A stretch of 64,000 nucleotides of DNA from Maratus speciosus (taxonomy: Eukaryota; Arthropoda; Arachnida; Araneae; Salticidae). Positions 45,157 through 56,703 of the stretch are shown piece after piece. The stretch lies in NCBI GenBank assembly GCA_963932465.1, contig OZ010792.1, positions 279,913,836-279,977,835 of the forward strand, in the 5' to 3' direction. Each line of letters starts with the position of its first letter. The first letter of the stretch is position 1. The position numbers and the translations under genes are program-made. The notes beneath the pieces are model-generated. The model was not told the DNA's origin and did not search any database. It saw only the letters and a list, made by a program, of their open reading frames with translations.

Positions 45157-47802
45157 TATATTATAAAGCAGTAAGCTCTAAAAGTTCCGCTCGAGTCTTT
45201 TCAAAAACTACCCGGTGGATTTTTTTCCAAATTGTATCATTCGATAGGAAATATTCCCCGGGTGTTTTATGAGAAAATATACAGGGATAGCTATGATTTT
45301 TGATAATAAATTTCGTATTTTACTGCTATTTTGAATGAAAAGGTTGCCAGTGATTATCTTTTGGCGAAAGGTTTGTTGATTAAAGAATTAAGATGGCTAT
45401 ATCTGTTAGAAAATAATACAAACATCTCGCGAATAAATGAAAAAAATACTCATATTCAATTTAAAAAACAACAACAAAAAAAAAGTTTTAAGAATACATA
45501 ATATTATAAAACGAAAATATTTAATTTAAACATGGAATAAATCTTTGTAATTCTTAAAGTATAAATTATTGTGAAATTTTACAATTGGTACAATATTTGG
45601 CGAATTATCGCTTGCGATAGGTTAAAAAAATGAATCTGAAAATTCGCTTTGACAATTTTGAATGGCAATTTTTTTCTTTTTAGCTCTTTTATCGCTTGCG
45701 CCAGGTTAATAAAAACGTGTCTGAAAACTTGATGAAATAAAATCTAGGTTACATTCTTTAGTCTTTTTCTTTCTTTCTTTTTTTTTTCTGTCAATTTAAT
45801 TATTATTTTTATATAATTCTCCCATCATATGATTTACAGGAAAAACTAGAAGTAATTGTAAAAATGGCTGTATTAGTGAGTTACATGCTATTTATTTATT
45901 ACCTTCGTCGCCAAACAATGCAATTTTAAGCCAAATAAGACAAAAGTGTGAAATAAGCCGAGAGAAGAGCATTTCGGAGTACATTTTTATATTCAAGCGT
46001 AAATTATATAAAAAGCAGTTAAAATTATAATTATGTAGTCAATCATTTAAATTTTAGTGTAAATGTCTTCGATATACACACATATTCTAAAATAATTTAC
46101 TTTCAAAGATTTAAAATATTTTTTACCATACTATAGAATACCATTACTATGGAAACATGCGTTTTGTTTTCCTCAAGCATGTGATTTTTATATCCTCGAA
46201 CTCAGATCTTTACTTATTAATTGAATATTGTGTATTATGTCATTTTTTTAACATGCCGAACATATTGTCGATTTCACTTATAGGAATATTCACTGCTTTA
46301 AAAGTTAGGATATAAGAATATTGTTAAGAAGATACATAGATATTGTATACAGTATACTGTATACTGTATACAGTATATTACTATATACTGTATATTACTA
46401 TACACATTTTGCAATAAATATTGCTTGCTAATTTTTCATTTCTTTTTAGCTTTTTCTGCATAACTTTCTTTTGCTTAACCATTCTTTAAAAAATGTTTTA
46501 TTGAACATATTGGACTAATCTTACGGAATCGTGTCACCCCCCAATTAGCATATTGGATGGCGTATCAAAATTCAAAAGATTAGACAGATTTTGAAATTAG
46601 CGATTACTAAATGGTGGCAAATGGAATAATGCCCATGGACGTATCATTTCAGCCTAGATAGGATTAAATTACCTGGAATTTCGATCAGTATAAAGAAAAT
46701 TGTCCTGACGCACACTCTAGCAGCTAAACACAGCAACAAATTAAGAGTTATTTTCATAATCTGGGTTATTTACACAACAGACGGAAGATTAATTTACTCT
46801 TAAATATAAAGAATATAGCCGGCTTTTTTGTTTGCCCGTGTTATTATGCTCTTTAGAAAAATGCAAAATAAATCTTCGTTTCAGGTATTCACCAAAATGC
46901 ATATTGCTAAAACTTTTGTATAAGTAACTTCATTTATCATTGTCAGATCTTAACCCTGGTACACGTACAACAATATTGTTGCATCCGTTTTAATGTTTGA
47001 CGTGAACCCTCACTTTGACGTCGATTACGGATGATTATAAAGATTTTATTGGATGCATAAGCTTTGTGTTTCTACAAGATTAAGTTATCGAGTTTTTTCC
47101 CGGGCTAACGGTTACATGATTTCAGCTGGTCTACAAAATGAAAAGACAGTGAAAATGACGTCATTTTAGACTTATTCAGGCAATTCATCTTTAAAAACAC
47201 ACGTTTTTATGTTTCACTTTTCTTTTAAATATGAAAGTTAAACAATCTTCTTTGTCTGCAAATAATTTATTACTTTTTTGACAGTATTTAATTTGCTAGA
47301 ATCCAAAGAGGAAAAACAGTAGTAGCACAAGAGGATGTTTATTAAGAAATGTAACTAACATCCAGTGAGATTATATTTAAGCTACCAGAATCACACATTG
47401 CGCGAGCTGAGAGGCCAGTAGATCAAGGACAAACAAACGAAAATAAACCACCCGAGCATTATTCAAGTTCAATGGTAAATTTCTGCAATCATTGTAATGC
47501 ATCTCTAATTTAACATTATCAGATATGAAAACATTTTAATTCCTATTGTCATAACGGCCCCATTTCCCTACCAAAAGTGCACAGTGAATAATAAACTAAA
47601 AGAACTGCTTCTTAATAGCTAAATTTTGTTCAACGCATAAGGTAATATAATATCGCAATGGCGTTCGCATCTTTTTAGCAACGCGGAAGGACATTCAAGC
47701 TAAAGGTCCATTTTTAAAAAAATACAAGTTCGAATTCACCATTTCTTTTAATTCAAGGTTTATTTGGAAATACTGACCAGCGCAGCGGGCATAGCCTGCT
47801 AG
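45157..47802 (+). mobile_element. Helitron family B, copy B2, head to tail with B1
   Basis: It starts TATATTATAAAGCAGTAAGC directly after the CTAG of B1 and ends GCGGGCATAGCCTGCTAG at 47802, followed by T. Both ends and several interior blocks match B1. The first few bases of the B1-type 5' end (TCATATA) are missing at the junction. An AT-rich palindromic run (TATACAGTATACTGTATACT and neighbours) lies at about 46345-46400. There is no coding. Confidence 0.8.
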
Positions 47803-48804
47803 TTTTAAAAATAAGGTAATAATTAAGTGCAATTAAATAATCTCTAATTATTTGCATGCGAGGTAAAAGAATTATCGTAATACCGCTGCATCTTCTTACT
47901 AGTGCAGCGTGGCCTACGTAATATGTATATCTCACATTGCAGTAAACATTTAGAACTGGTTAGAACTCGCGCTATTACGGATTTAACATGAAAAAAGGCA
48001 AAAATTCGTCAAAAATATAAAATAAAATATAAAAAAATCTATTTAAAATTTTCGAATTTTTTTGCACCAATCGTTCATGGACCTCCTACCAGCAACCCGT
48101 GTGCCAAATTTCGTAGCCCTGCGCCCTTTGGTTTCCGAGTTTTTGTGGTTACAAACATACGAGCACAGGTTTTAATAGTATAGATTACATTATTTTTTTC
48201 TTAGTGTGAAGTATTCCAAAACATTTTTTTTCAAAATGCATAAGGGTTCAAAAAGTGTTCGTGTTTTCAAAAAGTGTCGTGTTTTACTGTCTTTTCACAT
48301 CTGAACAGAAAAATAAGTTAAATATCATAATTTTAATTTTTGCATTTTAACTATCATGCTATTTTAATGATAATTTACAGATATAATAAAAAAATTAAAA
48401 ATAAGAAATATATTCTTTTGTAATCAAAATGTCATTACCATAGGTTGTCCCAACGAGCAATTTATCAGGTAAAGATATGAATAAATTCTATTTAAAACAG
48501 ATTGTTATAATTTTTTAAATACATTTTTATTTATTAAGATGCTACTGATTAAAAAATATTTATTTTCATAAATTAAACTTATCTATTCATACTTAATAAT
48601 TTTTTTAAACAGTGTCCTAAGAAAAAGCGTCATTACCATGCTTCTGACAAAAAGTTCGTCTGGAATTTTTTAGACGGCAGCACATGCCCTTTTATCAAGG
48701 CAAAAATAATACTTAAAAGTCAACTTGTTATCAGTATTAGGTGAATAGAGCAAATAGTTTTATAGTTTCAATAAAACAAGCAAAGTGTTTGAATGTTTTG
48801 GTGA

Positions 48805-48841
<37 letters not shown>

Positions 48842-48911
48842 GTCATTACCGTGTGTCATATTCTAATAAATAATTAAATGAAATTTTATTTTTTAATCTA
48901 CTTTTATTATA
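47803..48911. other. Degenerate repeat end plus AT-rich DNA
   Basis: The phrase GCGTGGCCTACGTAATATGT at 47909 resembles 39887 in the Helitron helicase fragment. From 48060 to 48184 the text (CCAGCAACCCGTGTGCCAAA, GTTTTTGTGGTTACAAACAT, then TTTTAATAGTATAGATT) has the style of the 3' terminus of an old transposon. The type is not established. The rest is AT-rich, with a 32-base T run at 48808-48839 and the recurring phrase GTCATTACC at 48430, 48630 and 48841. Confidence 0.4.
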
Positions 48912-50981
48912 CAGTGTGTCCGCTCTCAACGGTGTCCAATGGTTAATTCCTAAACCGTTAGTCATAGACATATAGCTCCAATTACAAAAATATTTTAAAT
49001 CAGCTAAAGAAATATTTTAGAAGCGATTTGGGCCAATAAAAACATTTCTTTAAAAAATTACGAAATTAAAATTTTTATACGGTCCCCCGGTCCTATAAGT
49101 TATATTTAGTAAAATTTTCTTATTACACTGACAAGAAAGACAAAAAAAGTCTCATTCATATAAGACTAATGACTTATGCCACTTTTCTGTTCTGAAAACA
49201 AATGAGTTCGGCTTGGCTTTACACATACCAAGTGCTTTTAAAGTATTCGAAGATCTTATTTCATGCGTGTCTGAGCTTTGAAAAAAATCGTACAAGTATT
49301 ACGATTAAGTTAACATTTATTAAGTTTCAGACTGGCTAAAATAACATATGTTTCATTTTGTCAGGATTTGAGGCTGTTTCTTTTAACAAAAATTATGTTA
49401 TTTTTATAAGTTTTTATGTTACTTCAACGATCATATGTATGTTTTTCCAGTTCAAAATTTGTACTCGAACTTTAACTCACTTTCAAATATCCGATTGAGA
49501 TTACATTTTACATACTGGTGCAAGTCCGATAACAATCTAATATTATTATGATTTTCGGTGGTTATCATTTATTCTTATTTTACAGGATAACACAAAAAAT
49601 TTCGGATAGATTACCGCCAAGAAGTTTAAGAAAAGTTTTAGATTAGACAATACAAGACTGCGATTGCTGGGTTTTTTAACTTTTATGTATTTTTTAGCAC
49701 TGAATCCAAAAAATTCCTTAATTTTTAATAATCGTGTCAGGATATTTCGCAAATCATAAATTGCCAAAGTTAAAGAATAACAAAATTCGGATACTATAAA
49801 GTAGAGGAGATGGCTGTGTTTTTTAACTTTTGATAATTGATTTTTACGTACTTTTTAGCACTGAATCTGAAAATGACCTTCACTTTTAACCATCACGTTA
49901 GAATTTTTTTGCAAATCGTAAATATGTAAATTAAAATATAGCGAAAATCTCATACTATAAAACATGTGTAAAACTTTTTTTATTTTATTTTATTTTATTT
50001 TATTCAATAATTTATTCAACATTTTTGCTTATCCTGAGACTCTTACAGCTAAACAGCTAAGTGGTCCGATGAGATGGGGGAGGAGGTTCAATTTTAACTT
50101 TGAATTTTCTAACTTTGAAATTTGTAATTTGCGAAAGATCCTGATGTGATGGTTAAAAATGCAGATAATTTTCGGATTCAACGGTAAAAAAGACATAAAA
50201 ACCAATCATTAAAAGTTAAAAACAGAACAATCACATCTATTTTATAGTATCAAATTTTCGCAATTTTTCTTTTTTTAACTTTAAAATTTACGTGAAAATC
50301 TTTATATGATGGTTAAAATGAAGGTCAATTTCGGATTCAACGGTACAGAATACATAAGAATCAATTATCAAAAGCTAAAAAAACATGACATAACCTAACT
50401 TTTGCAGGCTAGTGTAATCTAATAATATTTTAAAATACGTATCATTTTGTAAAGAATTGAGGCTGTTAATTTAGCATCAGTTTATTTAACAAAAATTCTG
50501 TTGTTTTTTTCTTTCTTCTTAAATGTTTATTACAAATTGTATATTTTGCATTAATATGTCAGAACGATTAAAGATTTCAAATTTATATTGCAATGTTGAT
50601 TTTACTCTCAGCCATTTTTTTTTAATATATCTGACGAAATTATATTTCTACTAAATTTGTGAATGACCCCCAATTTGCAGCAAAAAATATGCTCCAATTT
50701 TAAACAGCTATTACTCGGTCAATTTTAATCGTAGAATAACGGGACTTTTCTTGTATTACTTGTCAGTGTAAAAGGAAAATTTTACTAAATATCACTTATA
50801 GGACCGAGGGACCGTATAAAAACTTAAATTTCATAATTTTTTAAGAAATGTTTTTATTGACCCAAGTCCCTTTTAAAATATTTCTTTACCTCGTTTAAAA
50901 CATTTTTGTAATTGGAACTATATGTCTATGACTAACGGTTTAAGAATTAGCCATTGGACACCGTTGAGAGTGGACACCCTG
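48912..50981. mobile_element. 2.07-kb TIR element, nearly palindromic along its length
   Basis: The ends are CAGTGTGTCCGCTCTCAACG (48912) and, as reverse complement from 50981, CAGGGTGTCCACTCTCAACG. Inverted similarity runs at least 225 bp on each side: CCAATGGTTAATTCTTAAAC, AGTCATAGACATATAGTTCC, GGTCCTATAAGT, TACACTGACAAG. Further inverted matches occur inward, such as ACCTTCACTTTTAACCATCA near 49875 against TGATGGTTAAAATGAAGGTC near 50313. It is flanked by TATA on both sides, so the duplication is TA or TATA. This suits a Tc1/mariner-type non-autonomous element. It has no coding capacity. Confidence 0.88.
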
Positions 50982-50983
50982 TA

Positions 50984-51164
50984 TAAGAAATAGAAAATCA
51001 TTGTATGGGCTACAAGATATATTGGCTACCATTTATGCCTGGGGAAAAATTAAAATATTTTGCTTAATTTGTCATTACCATAGATGTCATTACCGTGTTT
51101 GTTTTCTGCCACGTTAATGACAGCATGTCCATGGTAATGACAATATTTTGTTCACACAGTAATA
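50984..51164. other. Short spacer with recurring GTCATTACC phrases
   Basis: GTCATTACCATAGATGTCATTACCG (two overlapping occurrences near 51069-51093) and inverted versions (GGTAATGAC near 51132, GTTAATGAC near 51114) occur within 70 bp. The same phrase lies left of the 48912 element. The two flanks may be one sequence split by that insertion. Confidence 0.5.
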
Positions 51165-52233
51165 TCTACCCTATATATATATAATCCTAATGAAACGAAT
51201 TTATGAAACGGGTATTATGAAACGACTGAATTGAAACGAATTTATGTAACGATTCTATGAAACGACTGATTAAACAACTGATTATGTTTCACGGCGATTT
51301 CTCCTAAAATATGGAATACTTTGCGATGAAATTAACACCAAAAATCCGTATTGATCCACAGATCTCAAAACTGGTATTAGAATTTTTAAATTCGAATTAG
51401 TTTTCGAAATGTTAATTTTTTTCTAATTTTAAGTACTTTTCTCTTCTCTAATGATGGCAACTCAAATTTTAATCATAACAGATTTTTTTTTTCATATTTT
51501 AGAAAAGGTTATTATTTTAAACTAATTTGGCGACCAGTTTGGCCTCCCTTAAATGTATGCTTAAAACAATGTTTTTTTTTTTTTTGTATTTCATTATCAT
51601 TTTATTTAATACAAAGCTTTCATTTAAAACTGAAACATTTAAAATTAATGGCTTTCACTTCTTTCTTTTTTTTTTAAACGAAATGAAAAAAAAAATATTA
51701 AGTTTTGATGTCATATACGCACCGAGGTACCTAATTGGCGTCAAAATGGCGTTATTTTGCCTGGCATGGTAACCCGGCTATTGTTGCTTATTTATTAATA
51801 AAGGTTTATTTACATTTATTTTCTTTTTATTTAAAAAAAAAAAAAAAATGTTATAAATTGCTTTGTTGTATAGTTATTAATTAATTTTTTTTTTATTTAT
51901 TGTTATTTCATTTAAAAAATAATCGAAAGTAATTTAAAAATACATATGTAACTGGTATTCGAAAATGAAGTTTTCGCCAAATTGTCGTAAAAAAATCACG
52001 CCATACCCGATGCCACGGAGTAAAAGAGGTGGAGGGGAAACTTAATAGGCATTACTCTCCGAAAACGCAAGTTGCATTTTGGTAAATAATGAGGGCGCTA
52101 CAATCCGCATGTTGGCCATTCTTTTAGCAGAATATCATATGACTGTATGTATAAGAGCCGTACGTTAGAATTAAAAAATATTTTATTCTAATCGTTTATT
52201 TTTTATTATTGATATTACAAAGCATAAATTAAG

Positions 52234-52342
52234 ATGGGGTATAAGTGCTCTGTTCCTGTATGCAAAACAGGTTATACCAATGACATTAAAAAAAAGAAAA
52301 AACGAAGGGGAAAATAAATTGAACTTGTTCCATGCTCCACAG
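52234..52342 (+). pseudogene. THAP-type zinc-finger N-terminal exon
   Basis: ATG at 52234 begins M-G-Y-K-C-S-V-P-V-C-K-T-G-Y, the C-x4-C start of a THAP (C2CH) domain. A Lys-rich stretch follows and, after a one-base frame change near 52310, K-L-N-L-F-H-A-P-Q, the F-H-x-P block of the domain. The exon ends in CCACAG|GTGAGAG, a strong 5' splice donor at 52343. THAP domains are the DNA-binding N-termini of P-element-type transposases and of domesticated THAP proteins. As read here, the frame change brings a TAA at about 52315. The downstream C-x2-H half and the rest of the protein were not found, so this is a leftover first exon, probably of a formerly complete transposase. Confidence 0.75.
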
Positions 52343-52609
52343 GTGAGAGATTTTTTTAGGCTTTAATATTTGCTGGTAATTATGCTTAAATTGAGAAATT
52401 TTTATCTTAAATCAATCTTAGTGTATATGTTTTTTAAATGTTATACTTAATGAACACTAAAAATTGCTGTGGGTAATTGACATGTACCTATCTGTCAAAT
52501 ACCATTTAAATTGAGATTAAACCATTTAAATTGCAGAATCTTGTCATGTCAAATTCTATGAAAATGGAATCAAACTTAAAAAGATATTAATAAAACTTTC
52601 CTTCATTCT
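52343..52609. other. AT-rich filler of the THAP element
   Basis: This follows the splice donor. No second exon was recognised on the plus strand. Confidence 0.4.
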
Positions 52610-53241
52610 ATTAAATCCTATCATACGTAATTAATTCAATGATATCCCATGATAGGTAATGATTCCAGGTTGCCATGGTGATTATTGTATTAAATCCTAT
52701 CACACGAAATTAATTCAATGATATCCCATGATAGATAATGATTCTAGGTTGCCATGGTGATTATTCTATTAAATCTTACCGCACGAAATTAATTCAATGA
52801 TATCCCATGATATGTATTGATACTAGGTTGCCATGGTGATTATTCTATTAAATCCTATCGCACGAAATTATTTCAATGATATCCCATGATAGGTAATGAT
52901 TCTAGGTTGCCATGGTGATTATCTATTAAATCCTATCACATGTAATTAATTCAATGATATACCATGATAGGTAATGATTCTAGGTTGCAATGGTGATTAT
53001 TCCATTAAATACTATCACGCGTAATTAATTCAATGATATCCCATGATAGGTAATGATTCTAGGTTGCCATGGTGATTATTCTATTAAATCCTATCACACA
53101 TAATTAATTCAAAGATATCCTATGATAGGTAATGATTCTAGGTTGCCATGGTGATTATTCCATTAAATCCTATCACGCGTAATTAATTCAATGATACCCC
53201 ATGATATGTAATGATTATAGGTTGCCATGATGATTACGTTC
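52610..53241. repeat. 79-bp minisatellite, eight copies
   Basis: There are eight consecutive units of 78-79 bp, each with ATTAAATCCTATCACACG, AATTAATTCAATGATATCCC, ATGATAGGTAATGATTCTAG and GTTGCCATGGTGATTATTC. Most units differ at only a few positions; the last is the most diverged. The array lies wholly within the THAP element. Confidence 0.93.
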
Positions 53242-53506
53242 TATTTAAGATGGAGCCCTATTATTTTCGTATTACTGAATTTAATGTATATAATCGTAAT
53301 GAATTTTGTATTCATGCATTTTTGCATAAGAGTAAGTCTAAAGGGTTATTAAAATTTTATATTTTGTATGCTCTGACTTGAAAACATATAGTAATCTAAA
53401 ATATACTGTTACATTTTTCCATAAATATTTATGAAGTATTCTGGAAAATAATTTTAATTGTATGTTAAGAAAAATCGGAATTTTTTGTAGAAATTGAGTC
53501 GGGTCT

Positions 53507-53508
<2 letters not shown>

Positions 53509-53545
<37 letters not shown>

Positions 53546-53708
53546 AAGGGCCGGGCCGGGGCGTGAACTGCGAAAATACAAACGGGCCAGGCCGGGCCGA
53601 ACTTTTAGTTTTTCCACCCGCCCGGGCCGGGCCTAATTATTTCTCTTTCGGTACGGGGTGGGGCGGGCCCGGGTCTGGAAATTGCGGTCCTCTACCCCCC
53701 CCCCCCCC
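53509..53708. repeat. Poly(T), GC-rich GGCCGGGCC block, poly(C)
   Basis: A 35-base T run (53509-53543) leads into about 150 bp that is strikingly GC-rich for this window. It contains GGGCCGGGCCGGGGCG, GGGCCAGGCCGGGCCG, GCCCGGGCCGGGCC and GGGCGGGCCCGGG, and ends in a 14-base C run (53695-53708). Homopolymers at both edges suggest a retroposed or otherwise inserted piece. It was not recognised. Confidence 0.7.
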
Positions 53709-54342
53709 TTCCTTCTTATAAGTAATATTATATTAAAATCAAACCTTACGACTTTGTAAAAATTAGTTCCTGAACAATGACCTATAATTTACACGTTTAC
53801 TTTCCCAAATAATTAAGGTAAAAATTTGTTTTAATTCTACATTTATTAATTGCATAGATATCAAAAGTTATGAATTATTAAATTAGTCAAAGGTTATAAA
53901 ATATACGCGACATTAAAATTTACTCCAAAAAATATTAAATAATACTTTTAATTTTAAAAAGTCATAAGTCCATTTATTTCTTCGCGGCAGAATAATCCCC
54001 GATATTCAATGTTTTTAAATGGCCTGTGGCCTGCCTTCGTTTTTTTGTCAGAATGATCTCTGATTTTAAATGTTTTATAAGAAGCAATCGAAAAACCAAG
54101 TGCCTTTGAAAAAATATGTATCTTATGAAGAAAACTGTAATTAATCAGATTTCTACTTGTACGACTTTCTTAAAATTCAAATTTTCTATTAAAATTTTTT
54201 TAAAAATCAGTGCTTTTCCCATTGAAAAGCATTGTAGAACCATCGATCGATAGCCTACATTCTACAGTATCGACATCTAACGGGAGAAAAACTGCATAGC
54301 AAAATTTCAACACTAGTTTCGCCTCCACCTTTTTTACTCCGT
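53709..54342. other. Right part of the THAP element, no coding recognised
   Basis: AT-rich text up to the right terminal repeat. No P-type catalytic region was identified on either strand. Confidence 0.4.
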
Positions 54343-55029
54343 GCCGATGCTTATATGACATCTGTGTTAAATATTAAATAACTAGCCGCCCTTGGCGACC
54401 AGTTTGATTTCCCCTAAATATATGCTAAGCATTGTATCACGTTAATTTTATACATAATTTAATTTATTTGCTCAATCCTTCGCCAAAGCCAAAGATTCTC
54501 ATACAGAAATCATGAACTCGGCATTTTTATGTTAGCCGGGCGCAGATGATAAATCGCCAAACATTGTTCCCGTCGTATTTTTCGTATTTCATTAATTTAA
54601 TTTAAAATATAGTACTTTCAGTCATTTTATTTAAAATGCATAACTTTAATTTAAAACGGAAATATTTAAAATTTATGACTATGAATTATTGCTTAAAAAA
54701 AAGAAAAGAATAAAGAAAAGTAATAAATAATACCATAAATCATGACATTTAATTTCAACATCAAAGATTTCTTTAATTTACCACGCGAAAAATTGTTTAT
54801 GACAGCCGCATGAAATGGACTATTATAATACTGATGTCATGATGGCGATGGAACGATATTTGGCGATCTATCACCTGCTCCCTGCTAACACTAAATTGCC
54901 AAATTGGCCGTTTGGCATACAAAAAACGAAGCGGTCAACCCGGAACTGTTGATAACAGTCACATGACTTCAGCTTTCATTGTATAGATGCAACAAATCAT
55001 GACACTTAATTTCAAATTCAAAGTAAATG

Positions 55030-55295
55030 ACCAATATCGCCAAATTATGTAAATCGCCAAATCACTCGCCAAATTATACAAGTTGGCGTAATTTTTATTT
55101 TAAATAACGAAAGAAATAAATTAGTATAAAAATACAAATACAAATAAAGCGTCGAAATAAAAACCACTTGATGGCGTGAACACGTGTAACTTCCTTACAG
55201 TCAAGTGAATGTGACATTTACGATCAACCATTACTGGCATTTAATCTTATAGTCTGGCGATAGATTTTTGGTCCATGGGATAACCAAGTAGTACC
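55030..55295. mobile_element. MITE Y copy in Helitron A2, left end lost
   Basis: The right end GATTTTTGGTCCATGGGATA, then ACCAAGTAGTACC, closes at 55295. It is followed by GTTTTAAT (55296-55303), the reverse complement of ATTAAAAC that flanks the complete Y copy in A3. The left end is missing: host Helitron sequence (CAAATTCAAAG) runs straight into Y interior (ACCAATATCGCCAAATTATG). The A2 and A3 copies therefore sit at the same site and derive from one insertion. Confidence 0.8.
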
Positions 55296-56342
55296 GTTTT
55301 AATTTACCACTCGAAAAGTAAAAAAAAATGCTAACTGGCGAGTTAAAAAAAAGCTATTGGCGAGATTTGAACCCGGCTAACATAAAAGAACCAAGAATTC
55401 TTTGCGATCATAGCAACTTTTATGTAGTTTTATTCGAAAAAATAACTTTGATTCTTTAATCAAAATGGAAACCTTTCTTATGAAAAGCGAAGGAACTGTT
55501 GATGATAGTCACATGACTTAGGTTATTATTATAGAGATTGTTTTCAATTCTAAAAACAGCGCAAAGAATAATATTTCCTAACGATTACAAATTTATTTAC
55601 ACATGGCTATTAAAAACAGAAAAAAACTTTAAAATTACTATTAAATAAGTACGTGTTAAAAGCAGAAAAATATTGAAAATTATGTCTTGAAAATTGTATT
55701 TACACGTGAATATTGGAAGTGAAAGGAAACTTTAAAATAATAAATACATTAATATTCGTTTAACCCTTTCAGGGGCAAGGTACTTCTATTAGTAAAATAT
55801 TGAAATCAGTGAATGGCAGTAGAATTTACAAACAAATTTCGAAATACGAAAATGCTTTTGTTCACTTACTTAATAAAAGAAAAATTGTCATTCCAATATT
55901 CTGGTGCCAATGTGGCATTTAAGAATTAAAATTAAGTGATCCAAAAATGAACCACCACCCTTGAAGGGGTTAAAGCAGTAAATTGTAGTAAATTATATTA
56001 TGTCAATCGTTTTATAACGCTGTAAAAAAATACCGGTTTGCAAAGACTCTGTTTACTAAATTCACTTTATTTTAGCTTCTTTTCAAGTGTTGAACTTATC
56101 TTCTTTAATCAAACACGAAAACAAGCATTGGATGTCTTAACAGCAACTGATTCGACCTCAAATTTTCGCCATCAAAGGGACTTGAATGGAAACCCGTTTA
56201 CAGGGAGATCGCTATAGGTTTTTTCATTATAATTCAGTCTTCTCTAATCTTTACAAAACAGATCAAATTAGCGTGATTTTAGATTCTGCGGTGTCTGAAC
56301 GGGGGTTGGCGAGCGTAGCTTGTAGGTGGCAGAGCCCCCTAG

Positions 56343-56502
56343 TGAATATACAATGTTAACATATTTCTGATTTACTACTTGGCAATAGAAATACTGAATA
56401 TTAATAAAGCTATATATATATGTGTGAAAATTTAATTTGTTGGTATATTCATAAACATATTTTAATACATATAGATAAACAATTTTCAATTTTAAATATA
56501 AA
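56343..56502. other. 160-bp spacer between tail-to-tail Helitrons
   Basis: This AT-rich sequence separates the CTAG 3' ends of A2 (plus) and A3 (minus). It begins with T after A2's CTAG and ends with A before A3's CTAG, as expected for two separate insertions after T. Confidence 0.7.
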
Positions 56503-56703
56503 CTAGGGGGTTCGGCCCCCTACGAGGTACGCTCGCCAATCCCCGTGCAGACACCGCAGACTCTAAATGCACGCTAATTTTATCGGCTTTTAAAAGATTT
56601 CGAAAGATTGAATTATAATTTAAAAAACAGTGGCGATCTCCCTATAAACGGATTTCTATTCATTTCTCTTTGATTGGGGAATTTTAACGCCAAATCCGCT
56701 GCA

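Larger units (their letters stand above)
52014..54343 (+). mobile_element. 2.3-kb P-element-like transposon with a THAP exon
   Basis: The 28-bp terminal inverted repeats are CACGGAGTAAAAGAGGTGGA (52014) and, as reverse complement from 54343, CACGGAGTAAAAAAGGTGGA, with two mismatches. The flanks share CCGATGC (52007-52013 and 54344-54350). The duplication is 7 bp exact, or 8 bp (CCCGATGC/GCCGATGC) with one change. Removing the insert restores the MITE X end reading CCCGATGCTTATATGACATC, matching CCCGGTGCGTATATGACATC elsewhere. An N-terminal THAP-like exon lies at 52234-52342. The rest is a 79-bp minisatellite, a GC-rich block and AT-rich filler; no transposase catalytic domain was seen. A THAP start plus an 8-bp-class duplication suggests the P superfamily (inference). 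Confidence 0.82.
51701..54368. mobile_element. MITE X copy in Helitron A2, split by the THAP element
   Basis: It is flanked on both sides by AAATATTA (51693-51700 and 54369-54376), the reverse complement of TAATATTT at the A1 copy, so both stem from the same insertion event. The left end has decayed (AGTTTTGATGTCATATACGC) and the right end is TATGACATCTGTGTT. The interior has AAATGGCGTTATTTTGCCTG, GGTAACCCGGCTATTGTTGC and, beyond, TTTTCGCCAAATTGTCG. The THAP element at 52014-54343 interrupts it near its right end. Confidence 0.85.
51165..56342 (+). mobile_element. Helitron family A, copy A2
   Basis: The 5' end is A|TCTACCCTATATATATATAA at 51165 and the 3' end ...GGCAGAGCCCCCTAG|T at 56342. 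A GC hairpin (GGTGGC/AGA/GCCCCC) precedes CTAG. The terminal ~130 and ~75 bp match A1 and A3. The 5' part has short repeated ATGAAACG phrases. It is longer than A1 because MITE X (51701-54368) holds the 2.3-kb THAP element, and a truncated MITE Y lies at about 55030-55295. It carries no RepHel gene. Confidence 0.88.

Noticed and set aside
48060..48184. Text resembling the 3' terminus of a Helitron-like or LINE-type element
   Set aside because: Only the general style fits. No second copy, hairpin end or duplication was found, so it is noted in the region entry but not called as an element.
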